Shown: positions 1 through 6,223 of the stretch, piece after piece
Position numbering within the stretch: position 1 is the first letter of the stretch
Layout: every line of letters starts with the position of its first letter
Assembly: GCA_029865405.1 (NCBI GenBank)
Contig: JAOUGZ010000084.1
Location: 1-8,779 of the forward strand
DNA: 8,779 nt
Direction: 5' to 3'
Source: Betaproteobacteria bacterium
Lineage (GTDB): Bacteria; Pseudomonadota; Gammaproteobacteria; Burkholderiales; SG8-39
The notes under the pieces: model-generated
The model's input: only the letters and a program-made list of their open reading frames with translations
Told to the model about the DNA's origin: nothing
The model's database searches: none
Program-made: the position numbers and the translations under genes

Positions 1-272
1 CGCGGCTCGAGGCCTGGCTGCGGCGCTGGCTCGCGCGCTCGCCCGATCGCTCGCGCATGAACGCCGTCAACCCGAAGTACGTGCCGCGGAACTACCTCGC
101 GCAGCAGGCGATCGACGCGATGGCCGGGGGTGACGCGTCGGTGCTGGAGCGGCTGATGACAGTGCTCGAGCGGCCCTACGACGAGCAGCCGGCGAACGAC
201 GACCTCGCGCAGAAAAGACCGGAGTGGGCGCGGCACAAGGCCGGGTGCTCCGCGCTGTCCTGCAGTTCCTGA
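1..272 (+). CDS. selO: Protein adenylyltransferase SelO (YdiU/UPF0061), C-terminal part
   Basis: Only the last 89 residues are present; the reading frame is open from base 3 to the TGA at 270-272 and the gene begins left of the window. SelO is a pseudokinase-fold enzyme that transfers AMP from ATP to Ser/Thr/Tyr of target proteins and is linked to redox stress responses. The piece shows the conserved SelO tail: [19 protein letters not shown] at bases 57-113, then a PYDEQP motif, a KRPEWA segment and the terminal CSALSCSS. The final Cys stands where the eukaryotic orthologue has selenocysteine, so this is the ordinary bacterial Cys form. The kinase-like catalytic part is outside the window, so activity cannot be judged. 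The methyltransferase gene starts 17 bases downstream on the same strand and may be co-transcribed. Identification is from the family-typical C-terminal sequence. Confidence 0.9.
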   Translation, partial: RLEAWLRRWLARSPDRSRMNAVNPKYVPRNYLAQQAIDAMAGGDASVLERLMTVLERPYDEQPANDDLAQKRPEWARHKAGCSALSCSS

Positions 273-289
273 GTCCGGAGAAAATCCGC

Positions 290-1066
290 ATGTACGCAAC
301 CCCCTTCCTGCGCCTGGCGGCGCTCGCCCTCCTCCTGTCCACGGGCGCCCTCGCGCAAGCGCCGCAATCGAGCGTCTTCGAGCCCTCGATCGGCCAGGAG
401 GGCAAGGACGTGGTCTGGGTGCCGACCTCGCAGGCCCTGCTGGAAAAGATGCTCGACCTGGCGCGCGTCACGCCGGCGGACGTCGTCATGGATCTCGGCT
501 CGGGCGACGGGCGCACCGTCATCGAGGCCGCCCGGCGCGGCGCGCGGGCGGTGGGGATCGAGTACGACGCGGACATGGTCGAGCTCTCCAAGCGCAACGC
601 CGAGAAGGCGGGCCTCGCCGGCCGCGCGACGTTCATGAAGGCGGACCTGTTCGAGACCGATTTCTCCCAGGCCACCGTGATCACCATGTTCCTCCTGCCC
701 GCGATCAACCTGCAGCTGCGGCCGAGGCTCCTCGGCCTGAAGCCCGGCACGCGCGTCGTGTCGAACACCTTCACCATGGAGGCCTGGGAGCCGGACGAGA
801 CGGCGACCCTGTACCCGGATTCGGGCTGCGATTCCTGGTGCACGGCGCTGCTGTGGATCGTGCCGGCGCCGGTGGCGGGAAGCTATTCGCTGCCGCAGGG
901 CGAGCTGGTGCTGAAGCAGGCGTTCCAGAAGCTCTCGGGGACGCTGCGCACCGGGGGCGCGACCTACGCCCTCGAGGGACGCGTGCGCGGCGACGAGCTC
1001 GAGTTCCGGGCCGGCGGGCGCGAGTACCGCGGGCGGATGAAGGGCGGCGCGCTCGAGCTGCGCTAG
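290..1066 (+). CDS. Class I SAM-dependent methyltransferase with signal peptide
   Basis: 258 residues. The ATG at 290 is chosen because GGAG lies at 277-280, nine bases upstream, and because it gives a clean signal peptide: Arg8, a hydrophobic run to about residue 18, and an A-L-A cleavage site at 20-22 followed by Gln23. A GTG at 224 in the same frame would overlap selO by 49 bases and bury that signal. The Rossmann methyltransferase core is clear: motif I DLGSGDG at about 68-74 (SAM-binding loop) and the acidic end of strand 2 in GIEYD, with Glu91 expected to bind the ribose hydroxyls. A typical LLPAINLQLRPRLL helix and LKPGTRVVSN strand follow. The last 70 or so residues form a Gly/Leu/Glu-rich beta-type tail. 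The substrate is unknown. Export is odd for an enzyme that needs cytoplasmic SAM; the leader could instead act as a membrane anchor. The stop codon overlaps that of the convergent coiled-coil gene. Confidence 0.85.
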   Translation: MYATPFLRLAALALLLSTGALAQAPQSSVFEPSIGQEGKDVVWVPTSQALLEKMLDLARVTPADVVMDLGSGDGRTVIEAARRGARAVGIEYDADMVELSKRNAEKAGLAGRATFMKADLFETDFSQATVITMFLLPAINLQLRPRLLGLKPGTRVVSNTFTMEAWEPDETATLYPDSGCDSWCTALLWIVPAPVAGSYSLPQGELVLKQAFQKLSGTLRTGGATYALEGRVRGDELEFRAGGREYRGRMKGGALELR

Positions 1067-3201
1067 CGCCGGGCGGCGTCCAGCGCCTGCGCCCGGGCGC
1101 CGAAACCCTGCACGTCGCGCTCCAGGCGCAACGCGAATTCACGCTCGATCTTCGGCGCGGCGCCGACGGGCGCGGGCTCGGGCGCGCGCGACCCGAACTG
1201 GCTCCCGAGCGCGAACGCCGCCGCCAGCGCAACGCCCGCCACCAGCCACCCCCTGGGCCGCTGCGCCCCGCGCCGGCTGCGCGCCGCGGCGAGCGCCGCC
1301 TCCAGCTGCTCGCGCTCGCTCGCGTTCGCCCCGGCCTGCGCCGTGTCGGCCTGCGCCTCGGCGGCTCGGGCCGCGACCCGCTCCTCGGTTGCCAACCTCG
1401 CGCGGCTGCGCTCCAGCGCCCGCGCTTCAGCCCTGGCCCGCGCGCTCGCCTGCCGCGCCGCGCGTGCCTCCAGCCGCAGCCGCTCGCGCGCCGTGCGCTC
1501 GAGTTCCGCCTCCAGCGTCTGCCGCTGCGCCGCCTCGGCGGCGCCCCGCGCGTCCGCCTCCGCATGCGCTTGCGCCGCTGCCGCCAGCGCGCGCTCGGCT
1601 TCGATGCGCTCCGCGGCGCTGCGCTTGGCGTTGGCCTCTTCGTTGGCGCGCGCGCTCGCTTCCTGCGCGACGCGCCGCTCGCTGTCGGCGCGCGCCTGCG
1701 TCGCCGCCGCCGCCGCGCGCTCGGCCTTGGCGCGCGTCGCCGATTCCTCGCGCGCCGCCGCCTCCGCCTTCTGCCGCACGCGCGCCGCGCCCGCCGCACG
1801 CTCGTCTGCCTCGGCGCGCGCGCGCAGCGCGCGCTCGAGCTCGGCGTCGGTCTGGCGCCGCGCCTCCGCCTCTTCGCGCAGCGCGGCCTCGGCCCTGGCG
1901 AGCGCCTCGGCCCGCGCCGCCGCCGCCTGCTCCGCCGCGAGCCGCTCGGCCGCCGCGCGCCGCGCCGCCTCTTCGGCCGCGTGCCGCGCGCTCACCGCCT
2001 GCAGCGCCTCCGCCTGCGCCGCCTCGCGCTGCCGCGCGGCCTGCGCCAACTCGGCATCGGCGGCTTCCCGCTCCCGCGTGCGCTGTGCCGCCGCGCTTTC
2101 AGTGTCGGCGCGCGCCTGCGCCGCGCCTTCGGCCTCCCGCTCCACGGCAATGCGCGCCTTGGCGGCTTCGGCCGCCTGCGCCTCGGCTTGCGCGCGCTCG
2201 CGCGCCGCGGCCTCGGCCGCGCGGTCCTTCCTCTGGCGCTCATCGGCGAGCGCCGCGGCCTTCGCCTCGGCCTGCTCGCGCTCGCGCGCCTGCGCGAGCG
2301 CCCGCTCCTCGCCCTCGCGCCGCTCCTCGGCGAGCCGCACGGCGTCCTGCTCGGCCTGCGCGCGCGCCTGCGCGCGGTGCGCGGCCTGCGTGTCCTTCGT
2401 CTCCCGCTCGCGCGTGGCGAGGACTGCGCGCTTGTCGGCGGCCGCGCGCTCGGCTGCCGCGGCGCGCGCCGCCTCGCTCGCTTCGGCACGGGCGGCCGCG
2501 GCCTGCGCCGCTTCGTTCTCGCGCCGCGCGCGCTCCTCGGCGAGCTCGGTCGCCTTGCGCTCGGCCTCGGCGTTGCGTTGCGCCTGCTCCAGCGCGGCCG
2601 CTTCGATCGCCGTGCGCTCCTCGGCCATGCGCGCGGCTTCCGCCTCGGCGGCGCTGCGCACCTCGATCTCGCGCTTGAGCTTCTTCTCCGCCGCCTCGCG
2701 CTCGCGCGCCGACTCGTGCGCCTTCCTCTCCGCGTCGGCGCGCGCGGCGACGCCGCGCCGGGTCTGCTCCTCCGCCGCGAGGCGCTCGCGCATCAGCAGC
2801 GCCGCGGCCGCCTCGGCCTCGGCGCGCTCGCGCGCGTGCTGGCTGGCCGCTTCCTCCTGGCGGCGCCGCGCCTCGGAGATCTCCGTGGCGCGCCGCTCGG
2901 CCTGCTCGCGCGCGCGCGCTTCCGACAGCGCGTGCGCCTCCGCGCGCTCGCGGTCCGCGATCAGGCGCCCCGCCTTCGTCTCGGCCTCGGCGCGGGCGTG
3001 CGCGATGCGCCGCAGCTCGGCCTCCGCCTGCTGGCGCTCCCGCGCGAGATCCAGGCCGCGCTTTTCCTCGATGATCCTCGCCTGCTGGGTCTGCTCGGCG
3101 CCGCGCTCGGTCTCGATCTTCTCGCGCAGCGCCTCGGTGTCCGGCCGCGGCGCGCCCTTGCCGCGCTCGGCCTGCTTCAGCTTGTCGATGAGGCGGCTCA
3201 T
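1063..3201 (-). CDS. Long 14-residue-repeat coiled-coil protein with C-terminal membrane anchor
   Basis: 712 residues, not recognised as a named family. The ATG (3199-3201) is preceded by GGAGAG (plus-strand 3206-3211) at good spacing. Residues 1-27 form a short head with a Gly/Pro break. Residues 28-643 are 44 uninterrupted 14-residue units. Position 1 is Arg in 39 of 44 units, position 5 is Glu/Asp in 41, and positions 8 and 12 are almost always Ala or another small or apolar residue. Residues 652-670 (from WLVAGVALAAAFALG) form one membrane segment. Before it stands a basic stretch, RSRRGAQRPRG, which by the positive-inside rule puts the rod in the cytoplasm. About 42 residues follow: a Pro/Ala linker and a charged helix, predicted periplasmic. 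At 0.15 nm per residue the rod would be about 92 nm long. It has no Cys and no enzymatic motif. A scaffold, spacer or tether is plausible, but function is inference only. Long open frames on the opposite strand are by-products of its GCG/CGC/GAG-biased codons. Confidence 0.8.
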   Translation of the reverse strand: MSRLIDKLKQAERGKGAPRPDTEALREKIETERGAEQTQQARIIEEKRGLDLARERQQAEAELRRIAHARAEAETKAGRLIADRERAEAHALSEARAREQAERRATEISEARRRQEEAASQHARERAEAEAAAALLMRERLAAEEQTRRGVAARADAERKAHESAREREAAEKKLKREIEVRSAAEAEAARMAEERTAIEAAALEQAQRNAEAERKATELAEERARRENEAAQAAAARAEASEAARAAAAERAAADKRAVLATRERETKDTQAAHRAQARAQAEQDAVRLAEERREGEERALAQAREREQAEAKAAALADERQRKDRAAEAAARERAQAEAQAAEAAKARIAVEREAEGAAQARADTESAAAQRTREREAADAELAQAARQREAAQAEALQAVSARHAAEEAARRAAAERLAAEQAAAARAEALARAEAALREEAEARRQTDAELERALRARAEADERAAGAARVRQKAEAAAREESATRAKAERAAAAATQARADSERRVAQEASARANEEANAKRSAAERIEAERALAAAAQAHAEADARGAAEAAQRQTLEAELERTARERLRLEARAARQASARARAEARALERSRARLATEERVAARAAEAQADTAQAGANASEREQLEAALAAARSRRGAQRPRGWLVAGVALAAAFALGSQFGSRAPEPAPVGAAPKIEREFALRLERDVQGFGARAQALDAARR
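1273..3120 (-). repeat. 44 tandem 42-base units encoding 14-residue coiled-coil repeats
   Basis: This stretch encodes residues 28-643 of the coiled-coil protein, exactly 44 x 14 residues with no indel. Typical units are RADAERKAHESARE, REQAEAKAAALADE and RLAAEEQTRRGVAA. Placing heptad position d at unit positions 1 and 8, and a at 5 and 12, makes one heptad of each pair polar at the core (Arg1/Glu5) and the other small and apolar (Ala or Leu 8, Ala 12). The units are diverged at DNA level, so this is a protein-level periodicity, not a recent tandem duplication. Phase and counts were obtained by cutting the translated sequence by hand. Confidence 0.85.
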
Positions 3202-3264
3202 GGGGCTCTCCGGATGTCGTAAGCCGTTATTGGCGCATCATACTGCCGAAAGGAGGCGGTACTG
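3202..3264. promoter_or_regulatory. 63-base divergent intergenic region
   Basis: This short gap separates the divergent starts of the coiled-coil gene (minus) and the first VOC gene (plus). On the minus strand TATGAT (plus-strand 3237-3242) is a five-of-six match to a sigma-70 -10 box, 35 bases from the coiled-coil start; no good -35 is seen. On the plus strand a very strong AAAGGAGG Shine-Dalgarno lies at 3249-3256, eight bases before the VOC start. No convincing plus-strand promoter fits between the two genes, so it may overlap the minus-strand signals. Confidence 0.35.
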
Positions 3265-3738
3265 ATGCTCAAAGCCAGCAAAATCAAGCCCTTCCTGTGG
3301 TTCGATACCGAGGCCGAGGAAGCGGCGAAGTTCTACACCTCGGTGTTCCGGAACTCGAAGATGGGTCCCGTCACGCGCTACCCCGAAGGGGGCCCGCGCC
3401 CGGCGGGGATGGTGATGACCGCGGAGTTCGAGCTCGAGGGCCTGTCCTTCGTCGCGCTGAACGGCGGGCCGGAGTTCAAGTTCACCGAGGCCGTGTCCTT
3501 CGCCGTGGGCTGCGAGGACCAGAAGGAGATCGACGACTACTGGGAGAAGCTCATCGCGGGCGGCGGCAAGCCCGTGCAGTGCGGGTGGCTCAAGGACCGG
3601 TTCGGCCTTTCCTGGCAGATCGTGCCCAAGGCGTGGGATACGTACTACACCGATCCGAAGCGGGCGGCGCGCGTGATGCAGGTGATGATGAAGATGGTGA
3701 AGCTCGACCTTGCCGCGCTCGAGGCGGCCGCGAAGTAA
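3265..3738 (+). CDS. VOC-fold protein, PhnB-like (3-dmu-9_3-mt type)
   Basis: 157 residues. The ATG follows AAAGGAGG at ideal spacing. The protein belongs to the vicinal-oxygen-chelate superfamily branch once labelled '3-demethylubiquinone-9 3-methyltransferase'; that name is a legacy label and no methyltransferase activity should be assumed. Signature segments are KIKPFLWFDTEAEEAAKFYT near the start, FVALNGGPEFKF at about 72-83, FAVGCEDQKEIDDYWEKL in the middle, and CGWLKDRFGLSWQIVP at about 110-125. A C-terminal helix follows with the family's usual RVMQVMMKMVKLDLAAL run. The classical His/Glu metal ligands of glyoxalase I are not evident, as is common in this branch, so the ligand and reaction are unknown. 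It leads a tightly spaced cluster; the YCII gene starts 12 bases after its stop. Members often sit beside YCII proteins and ECF sigma factors. Confidence 0.88.
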   Translation: MLKASKIKPFLWFDTEAEEAAKFYTSVFRNSKMGPVTRYPEGGPRPAGMVMTAEFELEGLSFVALNGGPEFKFTEAVSFAVGCEDQKEIDDYWEKLIAGGGKPVQCGWLKDRFGLSWQIVPKAWDTYYTDPKRAARVMQVMMKMVKLDLAALEAAAK

Positions 3739-3750
3739 AGGAGAACAGCG

Positions 3751-4167
3751 ATGAAATTCATGATTCTGGTGAAGGCGACGAAGGATTCCGAGGCCGGCGC
3801 GAAGCCCACCGAGGCGCTGCTGAACGAAATGGTCGGCTTTCATGAGGAGATGGCGAAGGCCGGCATCCTCGTGGACGGCGCGGGCCTGAAGCGCAGCGCC
3901 GAGGGCTGGCGCATCACGTACGGCCAAGGCGGCAAGCGCGGCTTCGTCGAGGGCCCGTTCGCCGAAACGAAGGCGCTGGTGGCCGGCTACACCATCATCG
4001 AGTGCAATTCGCGCGAGGAAGCGTTAGCGTGGACCAAGCGCTTTCCAAACCCGTCTCTCGACGGCGGCGAGGCCGAGATCGAGGTGCGGCCGTTCATCCC
4101 GCTCGAGGACTTCGGCGAGGGCCCTGGCGTGCAGAAGGCGCGCGAGCTCGGACTGCAGAAGAGCTAA
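3751..4167 (+). CDS. YCII/DGPF-domain protein
   Basis: 138 residues, start supported by AAAGGAG overlapping the previous stop codon (TAA at 3736-3738). The family opening MKFMILVKATKDSEAG forms the first strand. A His-containing helix follows (GFHEEMAKAGIL), then the GLKRSAEGWRI segment. The name-giving DGPF motif appears as EGPFAETKALVAGYTIIE at about 70-87, and the end matches the family (IEVRPFIPLEDFGEG). YCII proteins are small ferredoxin-like-fold dimers; a His/Asp pair has been proposed as catalytic in some members, but most lack a known reaction. The gene lies between two VOC genes, two bases before the second, which fits co-translation from one mRNA. This family co-occurs with ECF sigma factors having a C-terminal TPR extension (group ECF42), which are not in this window. 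Confidence 0.88.
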   Translation: MKFMILVKATKDSEAGAKPTEALLNEMVGFHEEMAKAGILVDGAGLKRSAEGWRITYGQGGKRGFVEGPFAETKALVAGYTIIECNSREEALAWTKRFPNPSLDGGEAEIEVRPFIPLEDFGEGPGVQKARELGLQKS

Positions 4168-4169
4168 CC

Positions 4170-4598
4170 ATGGCGATCCAGCCCTATCTGTTTTTCGAAG
4201 GCCGTACCGAGGAAGCCCTGGAGTTCTACAAGAAGGCGCTTGGCGCGCAGGTGCAGATGGTGATGCGCTACCGCGACGCGCCCGGCGGGCCCACCAAGTT
4301 CTACGACGGCAGCGTGCCGCCGGGCGAGAAGATCATGCATTCGGCGGCGCTGATCGGCGGCTCGCTGGTCATGGCCTCCGACGGCTTTTGCACCGGCAAG
4401 CCGCAGTTCTCGGGCATTACTCTGTCGTTCGAGGCGACGGATGAGGCCGACGCGAAGAAGCGCTTCGATGCGCTTTCCGCCGGCGGCAAAGTCAACCAGC
4501 CCGTCACGGAGACGTTCTTCGCCAAGGCCTTCGGCATGGTCACCGATAAATTCGGCGTCTCGTGGATGATCATCGCCGAGCAGAAGGCTACGAAGTGA
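4170..4598 (+). CDS. VOC-fold protein, PhnB/YjdN-like
   Basis: 142 residues. The ATG at 4170 is chosen over upstream in-frame starts because it begins the family-typical MAIQPYLFFEGRTEEALEFY and lies two bases after the YCII stop; only a weak GAAGAG is available for ribosome binding, so translational coupling is likely. Domain features are FYKKALGAQVQMVMRY (first helix and strand), PPGEKIMHSAALIGG with His at about 56, MASDGF at about 68-73, and the C-terminal KAFGMVTDKFGVSWMIIAE, all typical of PhnB/YjdN proteins. These are dimeric VOC proteins of uncertain substrate; despite the name, PhnB is not required for phosphonate use. It differs clearly from the VOC gene at 3265, so the two are distinct branches, not a recent duplication. 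Its stop overlaps the decayed GTG start of the next YCII remnant. Confidence 0.88.
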   Translation: MAIQPYLFFEGRTEEALEFYKKALGAQVQMVMRYRDAPGGPTKFYDGSVPPGEKIMHSAALIGGSLVMASDGFCTGKPQFSGITLSFEATDEADAKKRFDALSAGGKVNQPVTETFFAKAFGMVTDKFGVSWMIIAEQKATK

Positions 4599-4761
4599 AG
4601 TATTTGCTGCTGGTCTAGGGCGTCCCTTTGCCGAAACCAATGAGTGCCTAGCGGGGTTCTACATGATCGAGGCGGAGGATCTGGATGGGGCGACACAGAT
4701 CGCTTCGCGGATTCCGTCGGTGGCAGTGGGGAGTGCGGGGGTGAGGCCAGTTAGGTCGATT
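4595..4761 (+). pseudogene. Remnant of a second YCII/DGPF gene (internal deletion, stop, frameshift)
   Basis: A GTG at 4595, overlapping the VOC stop codon, opens VKYLLLV, the usual start of YCII proteins, but reads TAG at 4616-4618 where the family normally has Tyr. In a different frame, 4621-4761 reads RPFAETNECLAGFYMIEAED and continues through SRIPSV to VRPVRSI, which is the C-terminal half of the family from the DGPF motif onward. About 60 central residues are missing, so an internal deletion with frameshift is the simplest reading. Downstream of 4761 the frame stays open to 4989 but no longer resembles the family; an annotation tool could call a spurious protein from the ATG at 4663. An intact copy here would complete the VOC-YCII-VOC-YCII pattern. 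Confidence 0.75.
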
Positions 4762-4845
4762 CGGGAGGCGCCGAATGCCATCGCGCCACAACAACAGCTG
4801 CGCGAAATGCTTTTCCAGTTGCAGGCACTGACCTTAGGCCGCCCG

Positions 4846-4876
4846 AATGACCGCTTTCGGCCAGGAGCGGTTGCTG
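4846..4876 (+). repeat. Dispersed 31-base repeat, copy 1
   Basis: Contains AATGACCGCTTTCGGCCAG followed by GAGCGGTTG. The arms ACCGCT (4850-4855) and AGCGGT (4866-4871) can form a six-pair stem. By hand alignment it matches copy 2 (6975-7005) at 22 of 31 bases and copy 3 (7717-7747) at 20 of 31, all in the same orientation. It resembles the short REP-like palindromic elements common between proteobacterial genes. Confidence 0.5.
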
Positions 4877-4994
4877 GCGGCTCGGCTCCTCGAGCAGTTC
4901 AAATCAACGGCCACCGGATCAAGAAAGTGACATCCGTGGACGTATTGAAAGTGTTCGGTGAGCGCCGACTCCACAACGCCGAGGTCTAGCGAAG

Positions 4995-5023
4995 TTGACC
5001 CAGGGCCCCGGCAATCTCATATC
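4995..5023 (+). promoter_or_regulatory. Candidate sigma-70 promoter for the lipoprotein operon
   Basis: TTGACC (4995-5000, five of six to the -35 consensus) is followed after 17 bases by CATATC (5018-5023, three of six to the -10). It lies about 110 bases upstream of the CsgG-like start. The -35 and spacing are good but the -10 is weak, so this is a candidate only. Confidence 0.3.
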
Positions 5024-5133
5024 CAGATACGTCGCGAGGGGGAACCGCACTTAGCTATCAGGACTAGCCCGTAGGTGGCTGGCGGATTGCGGCAATGTGT
5101 ACTAGTATCCTTGCGCGAACCTGAGGGGGGCTC

Positions 5134-5808
5134 ATGTCACGGTTGCTTATCACGGCACTTGCGGCAGCCTTGCTGGGCGCGTATGGCTGCGCCACCGAAT
5201 CCTCGCGAAGCCTCGAAGTCGCCAAGACCGTTTCCGCAGCCACGCCGTTCCACGGCACGCGACTTCCGGTTTCCGTGGGCAAGTTCGACAATCGTTCGGG
5301 GTTCATGCGCGGCATCTTCACCGATGGCGTGGACCGCCTCGGCAGCCAGGCCAAGACAACGCTGATAGCGCACCTGCAACAGTCTCAGCGCTTCAACGTG
5401 CTGGACCGCGAGAATCTCGCGGAGACCAGGCAAGAAGCGCAATTCAAGTCCCAGGCCCAAGCCATCCGCGGCGCGGACTTCGTTGTCACGGGTGACATCT
5501 CGGAGTTCGGTCGCAAGGACGTGGGCGATCGGCAGCTGTTTGGGCTGCTGGGCCGGGGCAAGTCACAGTTCGCCTACGCCAAGATAACCCTGAACATCGT
5601 CAATACTGTTTCCTCCGAGGTCGTGTTTTCGGCGCGCGGCGCGGGCGAATACGAACTCTCTAATCGCGAGGTGATCGGCTTTGGCGGGACAGCGGGCTAT
5701 GACGCGACATTGAACGGCAAGGTGCTCGATCTTGCCATGCGTGAGGCTGTGGACAATCTCGTCAAGGGGCTCGAAAGCGGGCAGTGGAGCGCGCAGGGGG
5801 CGCGGTAG
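5134..5808 (+). CDS. CsgG/HfaB-family outer-membrane lipoprotein
   Basis: 224 residues, ATG preceded by GAGGGGGG (5123-5130). A short basic, hydrophobic leader ends in LLGAYGC with Cys19 as the probable lipidated residue; the lipobox (A-Y-G-C) is slightly non-standard. The mature part has the CsgG fold signature: PVSVGKFDNRSG at about 45-56, then AKTTLIAHLQQSQRFNVLDR with the following helix ENLAETRQEAQ, and ADFVVTGDISEFGRK at about 114-128. A strand pair AYAKITLNIVNTVSSEVVFS and the final helix LDLAMREAVDNLVKGL complete it. True CsgG forms a nonameric secretion pore for curli; this shorter relative has no curli genes nearby and need not form that pore. It is first in a three-lipoprotein operon with DUF4810 and DUF799 genes, a recurring set in Proteobacteria (Neisseria GNA1162 region), so a shared envelope complex is likely. 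Confidence 0.88.
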   Translation: MSRLLITALAAALLGAYGCATESSRSLEVAKTVSAATPFHGTRLPVSVGKFDNRSGFMRGIFTDGVDRLGSQAKTTLIAHLQQSQRFNVLDRENLAETRQEAQFKSQAQAIRGADFVVTGDISEFGRKDVGDRQLFGLLGRGKSQFAYAKITLNIVNTVSSEVVFSARGAGEYELSNREVIGFGGTAGYDATLNGKVLDLAMREAVDNLVKGLESGQWSAQGAR

Positions 5809-5814
5809 CACGAC

Positions 5815-6195
5815 ATGGCCACGGCCGGACATTGCGTGCGCCTGGTTGGGCTGATGGCGGCGATTCTTGGTGGCAGCAGCCTTCTGGGGTGCGCAGAGGC
5901 GCCGAAGCGCTTGTACCACTGGGATGGGTTTCAGGCGCAGCTCTACCAATACTTCAAGGGCGATGGCTCGAGCCCCGACGAGCAACTGCGCGTTCTCAAT
6001 GACCAGTCGCAACGTGCGCGAGCCAGCGGAGCAGCCTTGCCGCCGGGCTTCCACGCCCATCTCGCGATGATCTATCTCCGGCTTGGACGGGACACAGAAG
6101 CAAAGCTCGAACTTGAGGCCGAGAAGGCCAGTTTTCCCGAGTCGACGCAATACATGGACTTTTTGCTGAAGCACATGACGGGTTCGAAGCGGTGA
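5815..6195 (+). CDS. DUF4810-family lipoprotein
   Basis: 126 residues, starting six bases after the CsgG-like stop. The nearest AGGGGG lies about 15 bases upstream, so initiation probably depends on coupling. A hydrophobic leader ends in the good lipobox LLGC, with Cys26 as the lipid attachment site. The mature region matches DUF4810: LYHWDGFQAQLYQYFKGDG at about 33-51, then PPGFHAHLAMIYLRLGRDTE at about 76-95, and FPESTQYMDFLLK near the end. The middle has the look of a TPR-like helical pair (HAHLAMIYLRLG, then KLELEAEKASF), which suggests a protein-protein contact role. No biochemical function is established for the family. Its constant position between a CsgG-like and a DUF799 gene implies that the three products act together at the outer membrane or in the periplasm. 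Confidence 0.85.
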   Translation: MATAGHCVRLVGLMAAILGGSSLLGCAEAPKRLYHWDGFQAQLYQYFKGDGSSPDEQLRVLNDQSQRARASGAALPPGFHAHLAMIYLRLGRDTEAKLELEAEKASFPESTQYMDFLLKHMTGSKR

Positions 6196-6223
6196 GCACG
6201 AGCGCCAGGTGTTCAGGCCTGCG

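Larger units (their letters stand above)
4762..5133. other. Non-coding stretch between YCII remnant and lipoprotein operon
   Basis: No convincing gene is seen. It holds the run-on of the YCII remnant frame (to 4989), one copy of a dispersed repeat (4846-4876) and a candidate promoter (4995-5023). No trace of an ECF sigma factor, the usual next gene after a YCII gene of this type, could be recognised in any frame. Confidence 0.6.

Noticed and set aside
67..843. Minus-strand open frame opposite selO and the methyltransferase
   Set aside because: Its translation is Arg/Ser/Ala-rich without recognisable motifs, while the plus strand carries two clear protein families over the same bases.
1273..3120. 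CRISPR-like or satellite-type DNA repeat, suggested by the 42-base periodicity
   Set aside because: The units are not near-identical at DNA level and there are no spacers. The period is explained by a conserved protein heptad pattern.
838..3265. Very long plus-strand open frames (up to about 790 codons) opposite the coiled-coil gene
   Set aside because: They are mirror images of GCG/CGC/GCC/GAG codons, giving Arg/Leu or Ser/Ala low-complexity translations with no family-like domain. The minus-strand frame alone has a ribosome site, strict 14-residue periodicity and a membrane segment.
4663..4989. A 108-residue open frame starting at an ATG inside the YCII remnant
   Set aside because: Only the first 33 residues resemble YCII, starting in the middle of the domain. 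The rest runs through intergenic repeat copy 1 and resembles no family I recognise.
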